46,504 nt of DNA from an uncultured Planctomycetaceae bacterium (GTDB lineage Bacteria; Planctomycetota; Planctomycetia; Planctomycetales; Planctomycetaceae): NCBI GenBank assembly GCA_903861195.1, contig CAIOTJ010000452.1:1-46504 (forward strand), read 5' to 3'. The translations under genes and the position numbers were made by a program. This document shows positions 34,065 to 43,389 of the stretch, one piece after another. A model generated the notes under the pieces. The model did no database searches, was not told where the DNA came from, and saw only the letters and a program-made list of their open reading frames with translations. Each line of letters starts with the position of its first letter. Position 1 is the stretch's first letter.

Positions 34065-36314
34065 TCATTGGGATTGAGCTGCGGTTTCGCGGTCGTGGAG
34101 GTGTACCAGCGCTTCGCGGGAAAGATTCTCGGCCAGTTCGCGCAATTGCTGCTGCTCAGGTCCATCGACCAGCTGGAAGCCAGATTTCTCGGCGATCAGC
34201 AGGTTCAGTAACACGCCCACCAGGCCCGCAGCGGCGTTGGCTCCCGACCCGTCGGCCGCTCCCCCAGGAGCCATGAACACCCGCTCGGGGACAAGCGGCT
34301 GAGTGGCCTCGGAAAGGTTTTTCGCGACACACGACAGGGCGAACAGACGTGGATCGCCGTAGGACGAGACCTTTTTCAGCAGAACCGCCGCCTCCGCAAG
34401 TCCAATCTGCATGGCTCGTTGGGCTTCCCCGCGTCCGGAGAGGATGGTGCTGCGGCTGTCGGCTTCGGCAATCATCACAGTCTGGTCGGCCTGGCGCCGG
34501 GCACGCTGCAGCTCCGCATCGGCCATCACCACCGCTTGCTCCGCCTGCTTGCGGGCCCGATTGAGTTCACCTTCCGCCTCGACGGCGGCCTGTTCGGCCT
34601 GCTTGCGTGATTTGGCCAACTCGGCCGCCGCCTGGTTTTCGACAATCTCAATCTGGACCCGGGCATTGGTCAACTGGGTCTGCATGTTGGCCTGGGCCTG
34701 GGCTTCGTTCAGCATCCGCAATCGATCGGCGGCATCACGTTGTCGGTCGTAGGTCTCCAACTGCTCGATCGACAATTGCCGGGTTCGGAGCTGTTCGAGC
34801 AGTTGGTTGATTTTGGTGTCTCCCTCCTGGGCGTCGGGTTTGCCAATCAGCACATCGACACACTCCATGTCGAACTCATGGAACTTGCGGTGCAGCTCCT
34901 CCCGGGCTTCCCGTTGAATGGCATCGCGGTCATGGAGCAGTTCGAGCATCGTCTTCTTGTGGGCCACGTCCCGAAAATAGGCACTCAGCATGGGGTCCAG
35001 CGTCTGGGTGATCAGCTTCTTGACATCTCCAAACCGTTGAATGACGTTGGGCGCGCGTTGGTAGTCGATATGCACCACCACCGAGAGCGGCAGGCGCGGT
35101 TCATACGCGTCTCGGGTGACCAGGTCGATTGAGCGGAGGCTCTCGTCGTACCGGTGCGTCTCGGACTTGCCGGTGATCCAGTGCAGAACGAAGTTGGTCG
35201 TCGGGACCAGCACAATGCTTCCCGCGTACGTGTTGAAGGCGTATTTGCCCGGGCCAAGCGGCCTCTCCCAAACACCTCGCTCGCCTTCCGAAACCCGTTC
35301 TCCATGGCGGAAACTCACCCCCGAGAGATCTTTGCCGGCCTTACCGTAGTAGCTGACCACGACGCCGACATAGCCAATGGGCACCACCGTCTTGGGAATC
35401 TTCTGGACCGTGGCGAACCAGTGGTTGAGAAAATAGGTTCCGTCGGTGAGGGGCTGATACTGTCTTCCCCGCCGACCGCCCGCGGCCAGGAAGGCCTCGG
35501 GGTCCTGGAAGTTGTTGTGGTAATGTTCCTCCCCCGGTGTGGTCGCGACGGGCGGGGCGATGATGGCACCAGGCTCGAGTGAGGGGCCGTCATGCACCGT
35601 GACAATCGCGATGCTGTCGACCTCGTGGACCTGTTCGGGGTGCAGCGGGTCGGTGGCGGTCATGGTGTCGCCCACCACCACCGGCTGAAATGCCCGCATC
35701 GACTTCAACAGCTCGGCCCATTGCTGGACCTGGCTGAACTCGGTGTCGAGGATGCCACTGCGCAGGGCATGCACCTTTTCTTCGGTAATGACCACAAACA
35801 GCGCGGGATTGATTGCATAGACTCCTTCCCGCAGGATCGCCCGCTGGCGGCCGCGCTGTCCGCACGGTGATTGGTCTCCGGCCGTAGCTGTGAGGAATCG
35901 ACGGGCATTCTGGAAGTGGTTGCAGTCCACGACGCGAGCCAACGTCTGCCCTGCGGGAAGCGCTTCGCCGTCGCGGGCGTAGATGTAACCAATCCGCCCC
36001 TGGCGGATGGTCACCAGAGGGTGGAAGTGGATGCGGTACTGCCAACGGGGATAATGGAAATGCAGCCCACCACGGAGCAGTTCCGCCTCGAAGCCGGCTT
36101 CTCCATCGAGGGCCAGAATCTGTCCATGCTGGACGGATCCCGCGTTTGACCAGAGTTTCTCGACAACTCCTACGCGGTGGTTGGGAATATACCGCACACA
36201 CAGAAACAGGTAGCCCAACCCGAAGGAGAGCAGACACCAGGCCCACCAGCCGAGATTCCAACCGGAAAGGAAAGAGAAGAGGGGAGCCGACGGCACGAAC
36301 AAAGCCAAAGACAT
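34065..36314 (-). CDS. SPFH/band 7 flotillin-like membrane protein
   Basis: I chose ATG 36314 (749 residues): AAAGG lies seven bases upstream, whereas the ATG two codons earlier has the same element too close. The N-terminus has one or two hydrophobic segments (about residues 1-45), followed by an SPFH-like region with unusual insertions. A long Ala/Glu/Gln/Lys-rich coiled coil follows (about 510-650; repeats of RKQAEQAVV-type), typical of flotillins and prohibitin relatives that form large membrane assemblies. The C-terminus is Gly/Ala-rich, then amphipathic. These proteins organise membrane microdomains or protect membrane proteins, without catalytic activity. Being next to a lipid-modification operon is suggestive but it is convergent, not co-transcribed. 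Confidence 0.87.
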   Translation of the reverse strand: MSLALFVPSAPLFSFLSGWNLGWWAWCLLSFGLGYLFLCVRYIPNHRVGVVEKLWSNAGSVQHGQILALDGEAGFEAELLRGGLHFHYPRWQYRIHFHPLVTIRQGRIGYIYARDGEALPAGQTLARVVDCNHFQNARRFLTATAGDQSPCGQRGRQRAILREGVYAINPALFVVITEEKVHALRSGILDTEFSQVQQWAELLKSMRAFQPVVVGDTMTATDPLHPEQVHEVDSIAIVTVHDGPSLEPGAIIAPPVATTPGEEHYHNNFQDPEAFLAAGGRRGRQYQPLTDGTYFLNHWFATVQKIPKTVVPIGYVGVVVSYYGKAGKDLSGVSFRHGERVSEGERGVWERPLGPGKYAFNTYAGSIVLVPTTNFVLHWITGKSETHRYDESLRSIDLVTRDAYEPRLPLSVVVHIDYQRAPNVIQRFGDVKKLITQTLDPMLSAYFRDVAHKKTMLELLHDRDAIQREAREELHRKFHEFDMECVDVLIGKPDAQEGDTKINQLLEQLRTRQLSIEQLETYDRQRDAADRLRMLNEAQAQANMQTQLTNARVQIEIVENQAAAELAKSRKQAEQAAVEAEGELNRARKQAEQAVVMADAELQRARRQADQTVMIAEADSRSTILSGRGEAQRAMQIGLAEAAVLLKKVSSYGDPRLFALSCVAKNLSEATQPLVPERVFMAPGGAADGSGANAAAGLVGVLLNLLIAEKSGFQLVDGPEQQQLRELAENLSREALVHLHDRETAAQSQ

Positions 36315-37001
36315 GGCCATGCCTTTCCGGCGACACTCCGGTACGCAGCTTCGCACGCCTCTTCTTGAGGGCTCACCAGGATCGGAATGAGCCCCTGAGT
36401 CACAGAGAAGAGGACCTGCTGACAGCGACCACCCGAAGTGGTCGACATGTGCCAAGCCAGATCGCAGCCGGGAAATCCGCCGCGACGCAGTGCAGTACCG
36501 CTGTGAAGCCAAAACTGACCAACAGGGCACTGCGTCGTGGAGAATTGCAGACGAGATGCCCATTCAATCTGAACCACCACCATGGCGGTTCGAACCTGCG
36601 AGGTTAGCTGACGGGCTCGGGCTTGAATGACACCCGGAACGGCCTCTGGCGCGGATTTCTCCCCCCGCCTGGTGGCCAATCTTCGCCCCGGAACTCTCCG
36701 CAAGGAGAATTCTTTGGGTCCCCCGCTCCCGGATTCAGCTCCGGGATTCGGCTGCTGTTTAGATTTTACCAATAAAGCTTGCGTTTGTGGGATCAAAGTT
36801 TTTTGATTTGTTTTAACCTTCATCACCTGTTGGAGTTGGGAACGGAAGGTGTGGGGACTGCGACCGATCCTGGCCACAGCTGGCCCTGTCAGAATCAAAG
36901 GCTTTCCCGCAAGTCGCTGCAGACAAATGGGGGGGCTGCCACTTCAACTCGCGGCCTGGGGGGCCATGCCGCCTGGCCCATCGCGAATTCCGATTGCGAA
37001 T
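36315..37001. other. 687-base region between BON gene end and SPFH start
   Basis: No credible gene is visible. An A/T-rich block at about 36755-36825 stands out from the GC-rich surroundings and could carry the SPFH promoter on the minus strand; no clean -35/-10 pair was found. A small hairpin (CCCGGA / TCCGGG around six bases, 36733-36750) and a direct repeat GCGAATTC separated by five bases (near 36983-37003) are present. An unrecognised small RNA remains possible. Confidence 0.45.
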
Positions 37002-37358
37002 TCATCGAGGAGGAAGAGAGTCGCGACGAATGGCGACGATTCGGTCGATCACATCCCCCACTCCGTCAATTCCACGTGCGATCAAGCCCAAGTCCAGATC
37101 GCGATCTTCAATGGTCGCATATCCTTGAAGGCATACTCCGGAAGGAACCCGCCGGATCACCAGGGAGTCGAAAATCACTCCGGGAAGATCCTGCAGAACC
37201 CTTTGAATCGTGCGTTCCAACTGATGATCGGGATCGGTGGCAGGCGGGGAATCATAAACGCCCGTCGTGGTTGTCAGCGGGAGAGAATCGTTTTCGCACA
37301 GAGGAGTCGATTGCAGGCCTGGGAGCGACTCGATTCCGGTGCAGTTCAGTTCTCGCAT
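37002..37358 (-). CDS. Small BON-domain protein
   Basis: The 118-residue product has a BON-like domain in its C-terminal half (about residues 47-112). The pattern is HQLERTIQRVLQDLPGV, then SLVIRRVPSGVCLQGYAT with the conserved Gly, and LIARGIDGVGDVIDRIVAI. This matches the alpha-beta fold of BON domains, which bind phospholipids or envelope components (OsmY, BON1). The first 45 residues are low-complexity and show no signal peptide. GAGGA sits seven bases before the ATG. It stands between two longer minus-strand genes with about 300-690 bases of spacing on each side, so it probably has its own promoter. Function is unknown; the call rests on pattern rather than a search. Confidence 0.7.
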   Translation of the reverse strand: MRELNCTGIESLPGLQSTPLCENDSLPLTTTTGVYDSPPATDPDHQLERTIQRVLQDLPGVIFDSLVIRRVPSGVCLQGYATIEDRDLDLGLIARGIDGVGDVIDRIVAIRRDSLPPR

Positions 37359-37663
37359 GTCGTTTCCTCGACTGAATCAATCGTCCATGGGTGGCGGGCA
37401 GATGCTTGTCTCAGATTAGCCTCCCAGATGCATGTGTCCAGAAAAATCGCGGCAATTTTTATGAGACAGGTCGATGGAGTTCTTGACGCGGGGGACTTCC
37501 CTGATGGACGCTCATCTCCCAGAGGTGGGGCCGCGTCGTGATTTGGTTCCGGTCGAAGATCGCCTGTGCATAGGGAATTCTGGCCAATCGTGAGTGATCC
37601 GTGAGTGCATTGTGGCCTGGCCGACGCCCGCGTCTCAATTGACTTCGCAGGGCGGTCCGAAAG
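37359..37663. other. 305-base region upstream of BON gene
   Basis: This stretch separates the aminotransferase stop from the BON start, both on the minus strand. It contains an A/T-rich run near 37440-37462. A weak minus-strand pair, TGGACA and TAATCT with a 16-base spacer (37440-37413), might serve BON. No gene or repeat is evident. Confidence 0.4.
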
Positions 37664-38959
37664 TCACATGCCGCGCAACACTTCGTGGGCGGTGGAAATC
37701 GCCCGCTCCAGATCGCTCTGGGAATGGGCGGCCGAGACATACCACAGGCCTCGGCCGATGAGGCGGATTCCGCGCGCGTGCATTCCCGCGACGAAGCGGG
37801 CATAGGCTCCCTTGTCGTAGGTCAGTGTCTCCCGATAATCGCGGACTGCCGCCAACGGACTGAAACCGGCATGGAACATCGGACCCAGCCCCTGGATGAG
37901 CAGCGGTTGGCCCGCTCGCCGCGAGGCCTCCGCCAGTCCTGCCATCAGGAACTCACCCTTGCTCCGCAGCTCTTCTGGAATCCGATCGCGCTCGAGGATC
38001 GTTAATGTCTTCAGCGCAGCGGCCACGCTGGGATTCCCCGAGTTCATGGTGCCGGCGTGAATCACCTTCCCTTCGGCAATCAGCCGCATGTAACGTTCTT
38101 GTCCCGCCAACACACTGATCGGATACCCACTGGCCATCGCTTTGCCGAAGACTGCCAGATCGGGAGTGATGGCGAAATGCTGTTGAGCGCCTCCCAGCGC
38201 GGTTCGGAAGCCTGTAATGACCTCGTCGAAAATCAGCAGGGTGCCATGCCTGTCGCACAGCTCTCGCAGTCCGTGCAGAAATCCTGGTTGGGGGGGGACG
38301 CAGCCGTTGTTGCACATCACGGGTTCGGTGATGACCGCGGCCAATTCGCCAGCATGCCTGGCGAAAACCCGCTCCACCATTGCCAGATCGTTCCAGGGGA
38401 GCACCAAAAACTCGTGCCGGCTGTCGGCGGGCAAACCTTGCGACCAGGGGACCGGAGTCGGCTCGTCCCGGGGACCGAGGTCGGAGAGGGCTCCCCCCAC
38501 ACTCCACGAGACACTGTCGAACCAACCGTGGTAGTGTCCTTCGAATCGCAGGAACCTGGGACGGCCGGTGACCGCCCGGGCCAGACGCAAGGCGGCGTGG
38601 TCGGCTTCGGACCCCGACAGACTGAACCGCAGGCGTTCCGCGCAGGGGATCAGCCGCTGCAGCATCTCGGCCAATTCCAGTTCCTGCAGGTGCTGCCCGG
38701 CGTAGAGTTGGCCCTGCTGACTGGCTTCAGCCACGGCGGCCAGCACCTCCGGGTGGGAATGTCCCAGGACCAGCGGTCCCTGACTCAGTGTGAAGTCGAG
38801 GTACTCATTGCCGTCAACATCCCACAGTCGGCTCCCCTCGCCCCGGGAATAGAACAGGGGATGGGGAGTCGAGAATTTCCGAAATTCACTGGCCACGCCT
38901 CCCGACAGGACCCGACAGGCACGCTCGTAGAGTTCCTTGGATTTTTCGTGGGTCGACAT
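37664..38959 (-). CDS. Class III PLP aminotransferase, HemL-like but probably not HemL
   Basis: The 431-residue protein starts at ATG 38959 (MSTHEKSKELYERA); an upstream ATG lies in the divergent region. It has the class III pattern: GNEYLDF, GSEADHAALRLAR, LLIFDEVITGFR with the cofactor Asp, and the PLP Lys in VFGKAMASGYPISVLAG. Glutamate-1-semialdehyde aminomutases have a GGGLPVGA segment after the Lys, which is absent here, and MNSGNPSVAAAL also fits the wider HemL-like aminotransferase group. It probably transfers an amino group to a keto or semialdehyde substrate of unknown identity. The gene is divergent from the second PSD1 gene. Confidence 0.8.
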   Translation of the reverse strand: MSTHEKSKELYERACRVLSGGVASEFRKFSTPHPLFYSRGEGSRLWDVDGNEYLDFTLSQGPLVLGHSHPEVLAAVAEASQQGQLYAGQHLQELELAEMLQRLIPCAERLRFSLSGSEADHAALRLARAVTGRPRFLRFEGHYHGWFDSVSWSVGGALSDLGPRDEPTPVPWSQGLPADSRHEFLVLPWNDLAMVERVFARHAGELAAVITEPVMCNNGCVPPQPGFLHGLRELCDRHGTLLIFDEVITGFRTALGGAQQHFAITPDLAVFGKAMASGYPISVLAGQERYMRLIAEGKVIHAGTMNSGNPSVAAALKTLTILERDRIPEELRSKGEFLMAGLAEASRRAGQPLLIQGLGPMFHAGFSPLAAVRDYRETLTYDKGAYARFVAGMHARGIRLIGRGLWYVSAAHSQSDLERAISTAHEVLRGM

Positions 38960-39255
38960 GGAGCGAAGCGGGGAAGAGGATGGTAAGAGTCGATCTGGGT
39001 CCAGGCCCGACCTGTGTTGGAAGCCATCTTCTTGCCGATGATCCTCCAAGGCAAGTGGGAGAGCGGATTGTGGGCACTTACCGGGCACTCAGCCAGACCG
39101 TGGGACAAGACACCTTGCAGACCGCGCGACGACTGACCAAACTATCAGTGTTGCGTGGTTCCCTGCCGGTCACAGTGACCGATCTTCCTTCCACCCCGGC
39201 GGATCGTCCGTCTCGCGGTCAGATCTCGCCGTTGACTCTCATTGCGAGTCGCCCC

Positions 39256-41886
39256 ATGATTCGCCGCCAATGCCCGCTGTGGTTGGGCATGATCCTGCTG
39301 GCTCTTGGCCCTTTCTCCCTCGCCTGGGGGGAACCGCCTGTTGAGCCCATGTTCGAGTCTCACATCCGCCCCCTGCTCAAGGCCCACTGCTGGCATTGCC
39401 ATGGTGAGGCGGGAGAGACCAAAGGGGGGCTCGATTTGCGGCAGGTGCGCCGGATGGTTCAAGGAGGCGATTCCGGTCCGGCGCTGCTGCGCGACCAGCC
39501 GCTGAACAGCCCGTTGTGGCAGCGGGTCGTTTCCGGAGAGATGCCGCCGGGCAACAAAAAGCTTTCCGCGGTTGAAATGGGTGTGCTGAAGGGCTGGCTG
39601 GAGCGGGGCGCGCCGATCTCCAGGGCTGAGCCCGAGAATCCCGAGGCAAGTTCTCCGTTTACAGAAGAGGAACTCGCATTTTGGTCATTCCAGGCCGTGG
39701 TGCGGCCGGTGCTGCCTGTCACACGGCAGGACGGGCTGGAAAACGAGGTCGATCGGTTCATTGCCGCGGGTTTGGAACAGCAGGGACTGCGCCTGTCGCC
39801 ACCAGCCGATCGGGTGACCCTGATCCGGCGGCTGACCCTCGACCTCTGGGGGCTCCCTCCCACGCCAGACCAGATCGATGAGTTTGTCTCCGATGCCAGT
39901 CCCGAAGCCTATTCCCGCCTCGTCGAGCGGTTGCTGGCCTCGCCCCGCTATGGGGAACGCTGGGGGCGCCATTGGCTCGACGCGGCCGGCTATGCCGATA
40001 GCGATGGCTATAGCACCCGCGATCTGGAGCGAAAATATGCCTGGAAATACCGCGATTATGTGGTGGCCAGTCTCAACCAGGATTTGCCCTGGAACGAGTT
40101 TTTGGTGGAGCAGATTGCCGGTGATGAACTGCTGGCTCCCCCTTATCGAAATCTGTCGCCCGAACAGGCGGCGCGGCTTATCGCCACGGGATTTCTGCGG
40201 ATGGGACCCGATGGAACAGGAGATGGTGAGGCAGAGGTACAGACGGCGCGGCAGGAGGTCATCGCGGAGACGATCAAGATCGTCAGCACCGCCGTCCTGG
40301 GACTGACCGTGGGCTGCTCTCAGTGCCACGACCATCGCTACGATCCCATACCGCAGGCCGACTATTACCGGATGCGGGCGATTTTCGAACCAGCCTTCGA
40401 TGTGTCGCACTGGCGCAATCCAACGGCCCGGCTGGTCTCGTTGTGGCACGACGAGCAATTCGCCAAGGCGGCCGAGATTGACCAGAAAAAACAGGCCCTC
40501 AATGACGAGCGGACCAAAATTCTGGATGGAATTGTCTCGGAGGTGTTTGAGCGGGAGTTACTCAAGGTGCCCGAAGAACGCCGGGCCGACGCCCGCGCCG
40601 CCAAGGGAGCCGCCGCGGATCAACGGACTCCCGGGCAGCAGTTGTTGCTCAAGGAATTTCCCGCACTCAATGTCGACCGCGGCAGTGTGTACCTCTACGA
40701 GCCGCAGAAGATCAATGAACACAACAAGAAATACGACGACCTGACCGCCCAGTTGAATTCCCAGCGCCCGCCCGAAGACTTCGCACACTGTCTGACAGAG
40801 GTTCCCGGGGCTGTGCCTGCGACGCGGATTTTCGCCCGGGGCGACTTCAACCAGCCCCGCGAGGAAGTCGCTCCAGCGGAGTTGTCGATTCTCTGCAGCG
40901 GCTCTCAGGTCCCGATTTCCTCCAAAGACTCGTCGCTGCCGACCAGTGGCCGGCGGTTGGCCTGGGCCCGGCATCTGACGAGTGGACGGCATCCCCTGGT
41001 GGCTCGAGTGTTGGTGAACCGGGTCTGGCTGCATCATTTTGGAGCCGGGATTGTGACGACTCCCGGCGATTTCGGTGCGTTGGGGGCCCGGCCAACCCAT
41101 CCCGAGTTGCTGGATTGGCTGGCGAACCGGTTTGTGGAGTCGGGGTGGAGCCTGAAGAGCCTGCACCGTCTGCTGGTGCACTCGGCCACCTACCGGCAGA
41201 GTTCGCAACGGACTCCCGAACTGGAGCGGGTGGACCCCGAGAATCGGCTCTGGGCCCGGGCGGCGATCCGGCGGCTGGAGGCCGAAGTCGTGCGCGATTC
41301 CCTCCTCGCCATCTCGGGACAACTCTCCAATCGCATGGCGGGGGTCCCCGTTCCCGTGGCTCCCGATGAGGTGGGACAAATCGTGGTGGCGGTCGATACC
41401 CGAGATTCGGCTGGTCGTCCGACGGGCAAGACTGTGTCCCTTGGCGAGGATGAGTTCCGGCGGAGTTTGTATGTGCAGGTGCGCCGCTCAATGCCCCTGT
41501 CGTTTCTGGAATCCTTCGATGTTCCCGACATGCGGCCCAACTGCACTCTGCGGAACAGTTCCACCGTGGCCCCCCAGGCCCTGCTGATGATGAACAGCGA
41601 CTTCGTGTCGCAACGGGCGGCCGATCTTGCCCGGCGGGTGATGGTCATGGCGGGAAGCAGCCGTGCCGAGCAGGTGCGACTGGTTTGGCGGCTGGCGACG
41701 GGATTGACTCCGTCGGAACGCCAGTTGATCGAGGCGTGGGAGTTTCTGGATGCCCAGACAGCGGCCTTCGCGGCGCTGCAGTTGGAAGGCGAAAAGCCCG
41801 AGCAGCGGCCCGACCCGGCGTTGTCGGCGCTGACGAGTTACTGCCAGGCGATCCTGTGTTCGAATCGGGTGCTGTATGTCGAATGA
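39256..41886 (+). CDS. PSD1 protein: cytochrome c-like + DUF1549 + DUF1553
   Basis: The start at 39256 gives a signal peptide (MIRRQCPLWLGMILLALGPF, cleavage near AWG-EP) and 876 residues; the frame is open upstream without a leader. Order: cytochrome c-like domain with CWHCH near residue 46, DUF1549 (LTLDLWGLPPTPDQIDEFV, RYGERWGRHWLD, then CSQCHDHRYDPI) and DUF1553 (LVARVLVNRVWLHHFGAGIV, CTLRNSSTVAPQALLMMN). Unlike the first PSD1 protein in this window it has no beta-sandwich insert but carries a charged, Lys/Glu-rich stretch around 415-500. Two CxxCH motifs suggest heme c. The DUF1501 gene overlaps its end by 11 bases. Function of the family is unknown. Confidence 0.93.
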   Translation: MIRRQCPLWLGMILLALGPFSLAWGEPPVEPMFESHIRPLLKAHCWHCHGEAGETKGGLDLRQVRRMVQGGDSGPALLRDQPLNSPLWQRVVSGEMPPGNKKLSAVEMGVLKGWLERGAPISRAEPENPEASSPFTEEELAFWSFQAVVRPVLPVTRQDGLENEVDRFIAAGLEQQGLRLSPPADRVTLIRRLTLDLWGLPPTPDQIDEFVSDASPEAYSRLVERLLASPRYGERWGRHWLDAAGYADSDGYSTRDLERKYAWKYRDYVVASLNQDLPWNEFLVEQIAGDELLAPPYRNLSPEQAARLIATGFLRMGPDGTGDGEAEVQTARQEVIAETIKIVSTAVLGLTVGCSQCHDHRYDPIPQADYYRMRAIFEPAFDVSHWRNPTARLVSLWHDEQFAKAAEIDQKKQALNDERTKILDGIVSEVFERELLKVPEERRADARAAKGAAADQRTPGQQLLLKEFPALNVDRGSVYLYEPQKINEHNKKYDDLTAQLNSQRPPEDFAHCLTEVPGAVPATRIFARGDFNQPREEVAPAELSILCSGSQVPISSKDSSLPTSGRRLAWARHLTSGRHPLVARVLVNRVWLHHFGAGIVTTPGDFGALGARPTHPELLDWLANRFVESGWSLKSLHRLLVHSATYRQSSQRTPELERVDPENRLWARAAIRRLEAEVVRDSLLAISGQLSNRMAGVPVPVAPDEVGQIVVAVDTRDSAGRPTGKTVSLGEDEFRRSLYVQVRRSMPLSFLESFDVPDMRPNCTLRNSSTVAPQALLMMNSDFVSQRAADLARRVMVMAGSSRAEQVRLVWRLATGLTPSERQLIEAWEFLDAQTAAFAALQLEGEKPEQRPDPALSALTSYCQAILCSNRVLYVE

Positions 41887-43345
41887 ATTTCCGGAGAGGG
41901 GCGAATCGCGGGGCTCACGCCGGCATTTTCTGGCTGAGCAGTCGTTGAGACTGGGGACTCTGGCGCTCGCCTGGCAGGCAACTCGCGGAGCGACGGCGGC
42001 CCCGCCGAAACCGGTCGATCTTCCCAGCCAGTTCGATCTGAAGCCAAAACAGCCCACTGCGCCCCCCCAGGCGCAGGCGATGATCTCGTTCTTCATGCAG
42101 GGTGGGCCCAGCCATCTCGATCTGTTCGACAACAAGCCAGAGCTGCAAAAGCGCTCGGGTGAAAAATTCGGCGGTGAAATCAAGTACGACAATGCCGCGG
42201 AATCGAGCCCGAAGCTGTTTTATGGTCCCTGGAAATTCGGTCGGCAGGGGCAATGCGGCATGGAGTTGAGCGAACTGCTGCCAGGGCTGGCGGAAGTCTG
42301 CGACGACATCACGCTGATCCGCTCCATGCATACCGGGGTGAACAACCACGGACAGTCCATCTACGCTCTGAATGGTGGGCGTCCGACCGGAGGCCGGCCA
42401 GCCCTGGGGAGCTGGCTGACATTCGCCCTCGGGGCCGAAAACCAGACTCTGCCCGCCTACCTCGTGTTGACCGATCCCGGTGGCTTGCCCGTGCTGGGGG
42501 TCGAGAATTGGCACAATGGCTGGCTTCCCTCGCTGTATCAGGGAACGGTCATTCGTCCCCAGGAGCCGCGGATCCTCAATCTCGATCCTCCGCGCCGCTC
42601 CAACCTCGCCACCCAGCAGCAATTCCTCAAGCTTCTCGATTCGGTCAATCGGGACCAATTGTCGCAGCACCCGGGCGAACACGAACTGGCCGCCCGCATC
42701 GCGAGTTATGAACTCGCCTCCCGGATGCAGACTTCAGCCCGTGAAGCGCTCGATTTCCAGCAGGAGACCGAGGCCACGCAGAAGCTCTACGGGTTGGACA
42801 ATCCCAAGACCCGCGAGTTCGGGATTCGTTGCCTTCTGGCTCGCAGACTGGTCGAGCGGGGTGTGCGGTTTGTGGAAATCTGTACCGGGAACCAGACCTG
42901 GGATCACCACGGAGGCATTGTGACGGCCCTGCCCGACATCTGCTCCCGAACCGATCTCCCCGTCGCGGGCTTGATCAAGGATCTCAAGCAGCGCGGTTTG
43001 CTCGACCAAACGCTCGTGCACTGGGGGGGCGAGATGGGCCGGTTGCCAGTTATCCAGAACGAGAAGAATATCGGCCGCGATCACAATACCTATGGCTTCA
43101 GCATGTGGCTGGCGGGAGGGGGCATCAAGCGGGGTCTGACCTGGGGGACCACCGACGAATTTGGCCACAAGGCGGTCGAAAATGTCGTCAATCATTACGA
43201 CTACCATGCCACGCTGTTTTATCTGTTTGGGCTGGATGCGGCGAAGGTCGCATTTCCCCGTCCCACGGGCCTTGGCACCATTCTCGACGGTCAGGCCGGT
43301 CAGATTGTCTCGGGGATTCTGGAGCGTCCTCCCGTGACGGCCTGA
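41876..43345 (+). CDS. DUF1501 secreted protein
   Basis: The 489-residue protein overlaps the PSD1 gene by 11 bases (ATG 41876), so the two are translationally coupled. The N-terminus has SRRHFLAEQSLRLGTLALA, a Tat-type leader. The family segments ISFFMQGGPSHLDLFDNKP, RSMHTGVNNHGQSIYALNGG, CTGNQTWDHHGG, LVHWGGEMGRLP and GRDHNTYGFSMWLAGGG match the alkaline-phosphatase-like DUF1501 fold. The metal-ligand-like His and Asp positions look kept, but the reaction is unknown. Tat export implies folding, possibly with a metal, before transport. It shares little length or detail with the DUF1501 protein at 22388-23845, so the two pairs are distinct paralogues. Confidence 0.94.
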   Translation: MSNEFPERGESRGSRRHFLAEQSLRLGTLALAWQATRGATAAPPKPVDLPSQFDLKPKQPTAPPQAQAMISFFMQGGPSHLDLFDNKPELQKRSGEKFGGEIKYDNAAESSPKLFYGPWKFGRQGQCGMELSELLPGLAEVCDDITLIRSMHTGVNNHGQSIYALNGGRPTGGRPALGSWLTFALGAENQTLPAYLVLTDPGGLPVLGVENWHNGWLPSLYQGTVIRPQEPRILNLDPPRRSNLATQQQFLKLLDSVNRDQLSQHPGEHELAARIASYELASRMQTSAREALDFQQETEATQKLYGLDNPKTREFGIRCLLARRLVERGVRFVEICTGNQTWDHHGGIVTALPDICSRTDLPVAGLIKDLKQRGLLDQTLVHWGGEMGRLPVIQNEKNIGRDHNTYGFSMWLAGGGIKRGLTWGTTDEFGHKAVENVVNHYDYHATLFYLFGLDAAKVAFPRPTGLGTILDGQAGQIVSGILERPPVTA

Positions 43346-43383
43346 GGGAGCTCAGGGAAGGGAGCTCAGGGAAGGGAGCGAAG
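43346..43383. repeat. Short tandem repeat right after the DUF1501 stop
   Basis: GGGAGCTCAGGGAA occurs twice in tandem (43346-43359 and 43360-43373), followed by a partial third copy (GGGAGCGAAGG). It fills the 44-base gap between convergent genes. It is G-rich on the + strand and could vary in copy number by slippage. Confidence 0.7.
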
Positions 43384-43389
43384 GGGCGA

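Noticed and set aside
36315-36563. N-terminal extension of the SPFH protein
   Set aside because: The added 83 residues are Ser/Arg/Cys-rich with no helix or family character; the best Shine-Dalgarno supports 36314.
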